Assembly (NCBI GenBank): GCA_007026445.1
Contig: VDMD01000256.1
Span: 1-21,266 of the forward strand
DNA: 21,266 nucleotides
Direction of reading: 5' to 3'
From: Schizophyllum amplum
Lineage: Eukaryota > Basidiomycota > Agaricomycetes > Agaricales > Schizophyllaceae
Position numbers and translations under genes: made by a program. Below are positions 16,240 to 21,266 of the stretch, piece after piece. Below the pieces are notes generated by a model, which was given only the letters and a program-made list of their open reading frames with translations, was not told the origin of the DNA and made no database searches. Positions within the stretch are counted from its first letter, which is position 1, and every line of letters begins with the position of its first letter.

Positions 16240-19200
16240 CTCCCGTTAAGGGGAAGGGAGGTGTCGAGGTGTCTATGCTTGATCATGATAAACTGTCCAA
16301 CTGCAACTGGAACTTGCGGAAGATCGGTGTTCGGACGCGTAAATGTCTCGGGGAAGCTTTTCCCCCTCAGCGAGCCAGCAAGGATAGCAAGCGCGAGAGA
16401 GAGCGCGTTCGATGTATCCGTATAAAATTGCAGAAAACTTGATATCAGCAAGAGTCAGGCAGAAGCGACGATGGAGAAAGCAGAGCTCACAACGCACATG
16501 CATGATGAAGGAGCGCTCGAGAATGCAGTGGCGTGAGAGAATTGGCACGTGGCCGGCAGATGCCGATCACGCGAATAGCTCACGATCTCAGTTTCCTCCC
16601 GTCCACCGCCAGCCTCCGTTTTCTCCCTTCCACGCCCAAAATTAAATCCTTTCCCGGCGGGGTGCAGGTCTCACAGCTATCAACTCTCGAGCGATACGAT
16701 GGCGAGGAGCGCTCTTGCAGAAGCACGCACCTCTTGATGAACAATTGTTTGAGCGCTCGGCGCTCCGGTAGTTCTGCTCGAGGGCGTCTACTGGCGAATG
16801 GACGATACTAGCGTGTGGACTGCGTTACCTAATTCTCAGCCTAATGCTTCTTAGCTTCATCATCACACTGCAGCCGGGCGTCAAGGCTAGCTTCGAGCTG
16901 GAAATACACAGGTCCTGCGCGAAAGTCTCTAATTGCCGCGCAGCCATCGCTGACACTTTCTGCCAGGACAAGTGATAGGTGGTAACTCGGCCATGTGGAC
17001 CATGCACTGCAGAGCTCTTACGTGGAAAAAATGTGAACATAAGTAACCTGGCTCATCGTGTTGTATAAGTCATATTGCTGAACCAGTACTTGAACGACGA
17101 AGGGCTTTTACGGAATCGTTATTCTCGTTTATCTGCGGTGTCCTGCGTGACTGTCATGCAACGCGGTCACCGCTGTTGCTCGAAGCCAGTCTTGTATCGC
17201 GGTCTTGACCGTTAGGCCTCTCTGACCCCTCAGTCGACCTCCGCTTGATGTCCTTGGATTTGCGCCTCGCAACCAGACTTGATATGCTCCCATGATGGGT
17301 ACGTGGAACCTGACCCTCACGTTTTTACTCACAGAATTCAAAGCTCATGTCCCTGCTGGCTGTCACGCGAGGACGAAATCATAAAAATGACCGTCTTGAA
17401 GGTGCGAGACGTCGGTCTCGATGCTTCACGAGACCTTTTCTCGTCAGACGAGCCCGTCGTCAGGCTCATGGTACGTATCGAATCCCTGAACCACACCCAG
17501 CCGTTGACACGTACTCTGAAAAGTAGTCACCATGCATCACGGCGGCGCGCTCATCTGGGTGTTAACGTGAAGGGACTCGCTTACGGGCGTGATGTAAAAT
17601 TCGTCAAGATGGATCCCATGGCAAACTCCGTCATGTGTTCTATCCCCTCAATCAGGCCAGGGAAGGACGCCGTCTGCGAAGCGGGGCAACGGTGTTGGGC
17701 TGAGATTCTGCGCTTACAATTTGCTAGTGTGTTATCGCCCAAAGACTAATGCAGAACTAAACCGTTGCTAGGAGAAACGACCTGCGAAGGCGTCATGCGC
17801 TTTTGCACTCGGCTGAATGGACGAAGACGGTGAAGGCACCTGTACATGATGTACCCTGGTACTGCCAATGGAAGGCTTGCTGACGCTTTAACACAGAAAA
17901 ATTAGGCCAGCAGACGCGGCCCAACAAGCTGGAACGACGTGAAAGGGTAAGGATGATTCCGACCTGATCAACAATGGCCTGGCGCCGTCTTCTGCTCGAA
18001 GTGAACTCGGTGTTCGTCATACCGCGACGGCATGCTGACTTTGACATACTTTAGACTGGTCTTCAATTCCGCCGCGAGTTCCTGAAGGCCGCTTATGGGC
18101 GCCCATAGCAGATAATTTGTACTCCAAGGCCAATGGAGTAACCGACCCACGAAATCGTCTATGCGTCATGATTTCTACAAGGAAGTGCCTCAACTGCGGT
18201 TCATTGTCTTCATTTCCCTCGCCGGCGCCGCCAAAAGCCCGTTTTCCTGCCCACCACATAGCCTCGTCGGCGGGTTTCTCCGCTCGGGGTATATTGATGA
18301 ATGCATCGGTGGAGAATCTGCCCGACGAGGCGAGAACCCCGCACGCCTGGAGCGCGTCATGGTTCAGATAGCGGGGCAGCTGGACGCACGAACCACATTA
18401 TGTGTCTCGCACAAGGGATAGCGCGATTGCCGCGTCTGTCATGGGGCAGCGCTGCCCGTCCCGCGAAGACCAAACAAGCGATGCGAGAGCAATGCGAAGG
18501 TCAGAAGCCCGCGCGCAGACGTAAGTACGCTCACTTTCGGCCAGCCGATAAGCGCTGACCGCAACTCGATGGACATAGGAAGCTGCAATTGCATGCGATG
18601 GCCGATGATGCAGGAGGTCAGGTAAGCAGCATACCGTGCGTCGTCGCGTATCAGTGATTACTGCCGAGCGGGACTGATTGTTGCTCTCTGTGATGTATCT
18701 CTTCCCATCCACTAGGGTAAGCACTTTTGTCGCCGTGCCACTTCATGCACACTTGGCTGATAGTACATGGTAGGCCTACAGTGAAAGGTCGTAAGCGTTG
18801 GCATTAGGCTTCACCTCGATTATACAGATGTAATGCTGATCATCCTTTTGGCATACTTCAAGTGAAGCAGTGCTCAAAACGCCGCAGATTGCGTGCAAGG
18901 GTGACGTCGGGCAGGTAAGTACAGGTAAACGGTCCGACCTCGAGAAGATACTCGGGCGCTCTCACCACCAGTGGCAGACCATCGATATGACGCGCAACCG
19001 CTTCTTCGTCTACTGCTTCCAGCTCCCGTTTCTCCTGATGTCTTCTCGGCCATCGTACAGTGTCAGCATCGCGCCACCATATGCGAATGTCGGGCTGGCA
19101 GAACTCGGGCTGGCAGAGTTCCACTGGTGAGACTTGTCTACCAATGCCATGCTTGCATCATTGTATGTACACTTTTATCTCCTTCACCTCGCGCAAGTAC

Positions 19201-20350
19201 TTACCTGCCACAGTAAACAGGCCGGGAACAGGCTTTCAGGCAGCATTTCTGTAAACGGCAATGCGGGAAATCTATAGCGTGACACGTCTGCGTGACCTTG
19301 CCTTCCGTCTTGCCTTGTACGTTCGAAATGTTGTTCTTCCTTTACGGGAACGAGGGAAATGACATGAAAAAGCTTTTCTGCTCAGCTAACGCTGCAATGC
19401 TGATCTATAGCCAGCCTACAGCCGTCACTTCGGCAGCTCGCAGGGTACGTTTTCCCCGCGTTCTCATGTTTCCCCTTGCGTTTATCTGCATTCGCCGCGA
19501 TGCTGCCCCTTGCATCAGACCCCGATTCCTTCGATCCTTTCCCCAGACTGCACACGCCGCTCTTGTTGCATTTCGTGTGAGCGCAACTACGATCCCTACC
19601 CCACTGCTGACTAGTATAGGTATGTCGACTTCATTACGAGCGCGAGCGTACAAGCTTGGCGCAAGCCATGGATCAGGAAGATGAGTAATCACTGACGGTG
19701 GTTCTGGCCTCACGGCTCACTTTGAACAGTCTATATTCTGTTTGGCTGACACCTACGCACCAGGGCGAAAATTCAGAGGGCGACGCAAGGGATCTACGAA
19801 GCACCGCGTGCGCATCCGCACTTCGTCCTCGATTTTAATCTCGAACGCTCTGTAAACAGCCTCAAGGCTCTCAGGTCTCAAGATCGGGCATTGATGGGAG
19901 TGAATGCCGATACGTCGTAAGCGCACTTCTCACACCTTACATCTCCGAGCACCAGATGATCACTTGAAAGCGCGCGATCCTCGCTTCGCAGTCGCGATAT
20001 CCCAGCACTATGGCACATCTAACAGCTCGCTCTTGTCATGCAGCAGACGGCCAGACGTTCGTCGTTCTGAAGCGTTATTCTGTGGCTGTTCCTACTACGC
20101 CTTTCCGAAGAAGGCACGCCAGCCATGCATGCATCAAAGACAAGATGAGCTGAACATGCCAGCGGAGCGTCTCACCCGAGTCTTGATGAAACGCCCCCAT
20201 CTAGCGAGCAGCGTGTTCGTCGCAATCAACCACCGCACAGCCCGCCAATCGATCTACTGTATCTCAATCAGCCGATCCCCGATTTCTGCATGAGAATCGG
20301 GCGTTCAGCGCTCCGACAAACCTTCTGACGCGTGACTTGACGTCTATTAC
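16240..20350. other. About 4.1 kb with no supportable gene
   Basis: I found no splice-consistent coding region, RNA gene, terminal repeat or transposase motif here. The best open stretch is 17387-17749 plus. Its first 28 codons (MTVLKVRDVGLDASRDLF, then SSDEPVVRLM) vaguely resemble the start of a C2 domain and end at a good donor (GTACGTATCG at 17471), but no second exon continues a C2 fold. A second fragment, 19764-19920 plus, follows a good acceptor (CACCAG) and encodes 51 residues of natural-looking composition (KIQRATQGIYEAPRAHPHFV). Frames at 17968-18259 minus and 18117-18421 plus have no family resemblance. The region may hold decayed genes. Confidence 0.45.
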
Positions 20351-20352
20351 GG

Positions 20353-20360
20353 TATAAAAG
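20353..20360 (+). promoter_or_regulatory. TATA box of the cytochrome P450 gene
   Basis: TATAAAAG lies 55 nt before the ATG at 20408. This is a textbook TATA element at a distance that allows a transcription start near 20380-20390 and a short leader. It is the clearest core-promoter element in the window. Confidence 0.7.
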
Positions 20361-20407
20361 AGATAGCGTGTAGGTGAGGCCGTGGGATTGACCCTTCCTC
20401 ACCCACC

Positions 20408-21266
20408 ATGTCATCTACTAGTTCTGTCGCGAGCGCCCTCGCCGTCGCCTGCGCGGTTGGGGCTGTAGTATTTCTGCACAAGTCAGGACAGCTTTCGTCC
20501 ACCTTATCCCCCCGGACCTTGGCGGAAGCCTTTCATAGGCAACTTACTCGACATGCCAAGGCAGGACCCCGAGGTATCGTTTGCCGACTGGGGACAGCAA
20601 TACGGTACGTGTTCCACTATGCGGCTCATCACAAGCTTATTGTCGCGTTGCAGGCGACGTCGTTCATCTTGAAATTTTCGGAAAACACATTATCGTGCTG
20701 AATTCGCTCGAAGCAGCGAGAGACCTCATGGACAAGCGCAGCGGCATCTACTCGGATCGTCCACGGTTTGTGATGCTCTGCGACTTGTAAGTCGTCTACC
20801 GTTCGCTCGTCGCAATTACTAAGAGCGCTATAGAATGGGTTGGGCTAACGCCACCACACACGTTCATTAGTGAGTACAACCTCCTTCAACCTGAACGGAA
20901 ACGCTGATCAATTGAGCCTTGCAGTGGGCCACGTTTCCGCAAGCATAGGCGCTTCGTGCAACAAATTTTGAATCAAAATGCCATCGCCAGCTTCCAGAAT
21001 CTGGAGTCGCGCCAGACTGCAATCGCTCTCGGAAATTTCTTGAAGACGCCGGACAATTTTGCAGATCATATCACGAGGTACGACCGCTTTATGCCATAGA
21101 TATGTCCTCAGAGTCATTGTCATGTCAGTTTCGCGGCAGGCACGATGCTGAAGGTGGCGTATGGGTACGACGTCGAGGCTGTTAACGATCCATACGTTCA
21201 GATTGGTGCGCTCGCTTCTTAGAACAATGTAGTGCGTGAATATATATTGACTTTTGCCACAGTCGA
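20408..21266 (+). CDS. Cytochrome P450 monooxygenase, 5' part only, one apparent +1 frame break
   Basis: Exons 20408-20604, 20654-20786, 20834-20869, 20925-21077, 21129-21205 and 21263 onward; the gene runs off the window. An N-terminal membrane anchor (SVASALAVACAVGAVVFLHK) precedes the Pro-rich hinge PPGPW and then FIGNLLDMPRQDPEVSFADW, typical of basidiomycete microsomal P450s. Later landmarks include GDVVHLEIFGKHIIVLNS, LMDKRSGIYSDRP, the helix C region YGPRFRKHRRF and FAAGTMLKVAYGYDV. The heme-binding Cys region is beyond the end. In exon 1 the anchor frame and the PPGPW frame differ by one base. Removing one C from the C6 run at 20508-20513 or one base near 20491 (giving RPPYPPGPW) would join them; otherwise the frame stops at 20699-20701. 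P450s of this kind are ER-anchored oxygenases of xenobiotic or secondary metabolism; the substrate cannot be told. Confidence 0.88.

Noticed and set aside
16240..20350. Transposon filling the gene-poor stretch
   Set aside because: I found no terminal inverted or long direct repeats, no reverse transcriptase, integrase or transposase motif, and no long open frame.
411..20604. Programmed +1 frameshifting as an explanation for three frame breaks
   Set aside because: The sites share no slippery heptamer or downstream structure I can see, and the genes are unrelated; single-base consensus errors are simpler.
1..21266. tRNA or rRNA genes
   Set aside because: I saw no pair of A-box and B-box-like segments at the right spacing with a cloverleaf, and no rRNA-like sequence. 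This was by eye; a covariance-model scan would be decisive.

Overview
The window looks like nuclear DNA from a filamentous basidiomycete, most likely an Agaricomycete. Genes are split by many introns of about 45-65 nt with GT(A/G)NGT-type donors. Several products belong to families I associate with mushroom-forming fungi. I placed splice sites by hand from donor/acceptor motifs, reading frame and protein-family similarity; nothing was searched or aligned by software.

Layout. 411-2289 (+): a four-helix membrane protein with a long Ser-rich tail, family not recognised. 3099-4436 (+): an ALKBH6-type 2-oxoglutarate/Fe(II) dioxygenase in nine exons. 4681-6671 (-) and 7832-10508 (-): two tandem paralogues (A and B) of a single-pass surface protein, each with 13 exons at matching positions. 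10509-12553: no recognised gene, but a cluster of three short tandem-repeat families. 12554-13037 (-) and 13188-13708 (+): the mitochondrial ATPase inhibitor IF1 and ATP synthase subunit h (ATP14), transcribed divergently from a 150-bp shared promoter region. 13965-14398 (-): a small 95-aa fungal protein. 14738-16027 (-): an intact Ser/Thr protein kinase in one coding exon. 16100-20350: about 4 kb with no gene I can support. 20408 to the window end (+): the 5' part of a cytochrome P450.

How the genes relate. Two relationships stand out. IF1 and subunit h act on the same complex, the mitochondrial F1Fo-ATP synthase, and share an intergenic region. Genes A and B are a local duplication that kept intron positions and phases, while B gained larger introns and a longer, repeat-bearing cytoplasmic tail. 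The other genes look like unrelated neighbours; I see no biosynthetic cluster or defence-like system.

Quality caveat. Three plus-strand genes (four-helix protein, ALKBH6, P450) need one surplus base removed to read through. In two the surplus base sits in a short C run, and in the P450 a C run is one of two candidate sites. This could be consensus indels or real disruption; the sequence alone does not decide.
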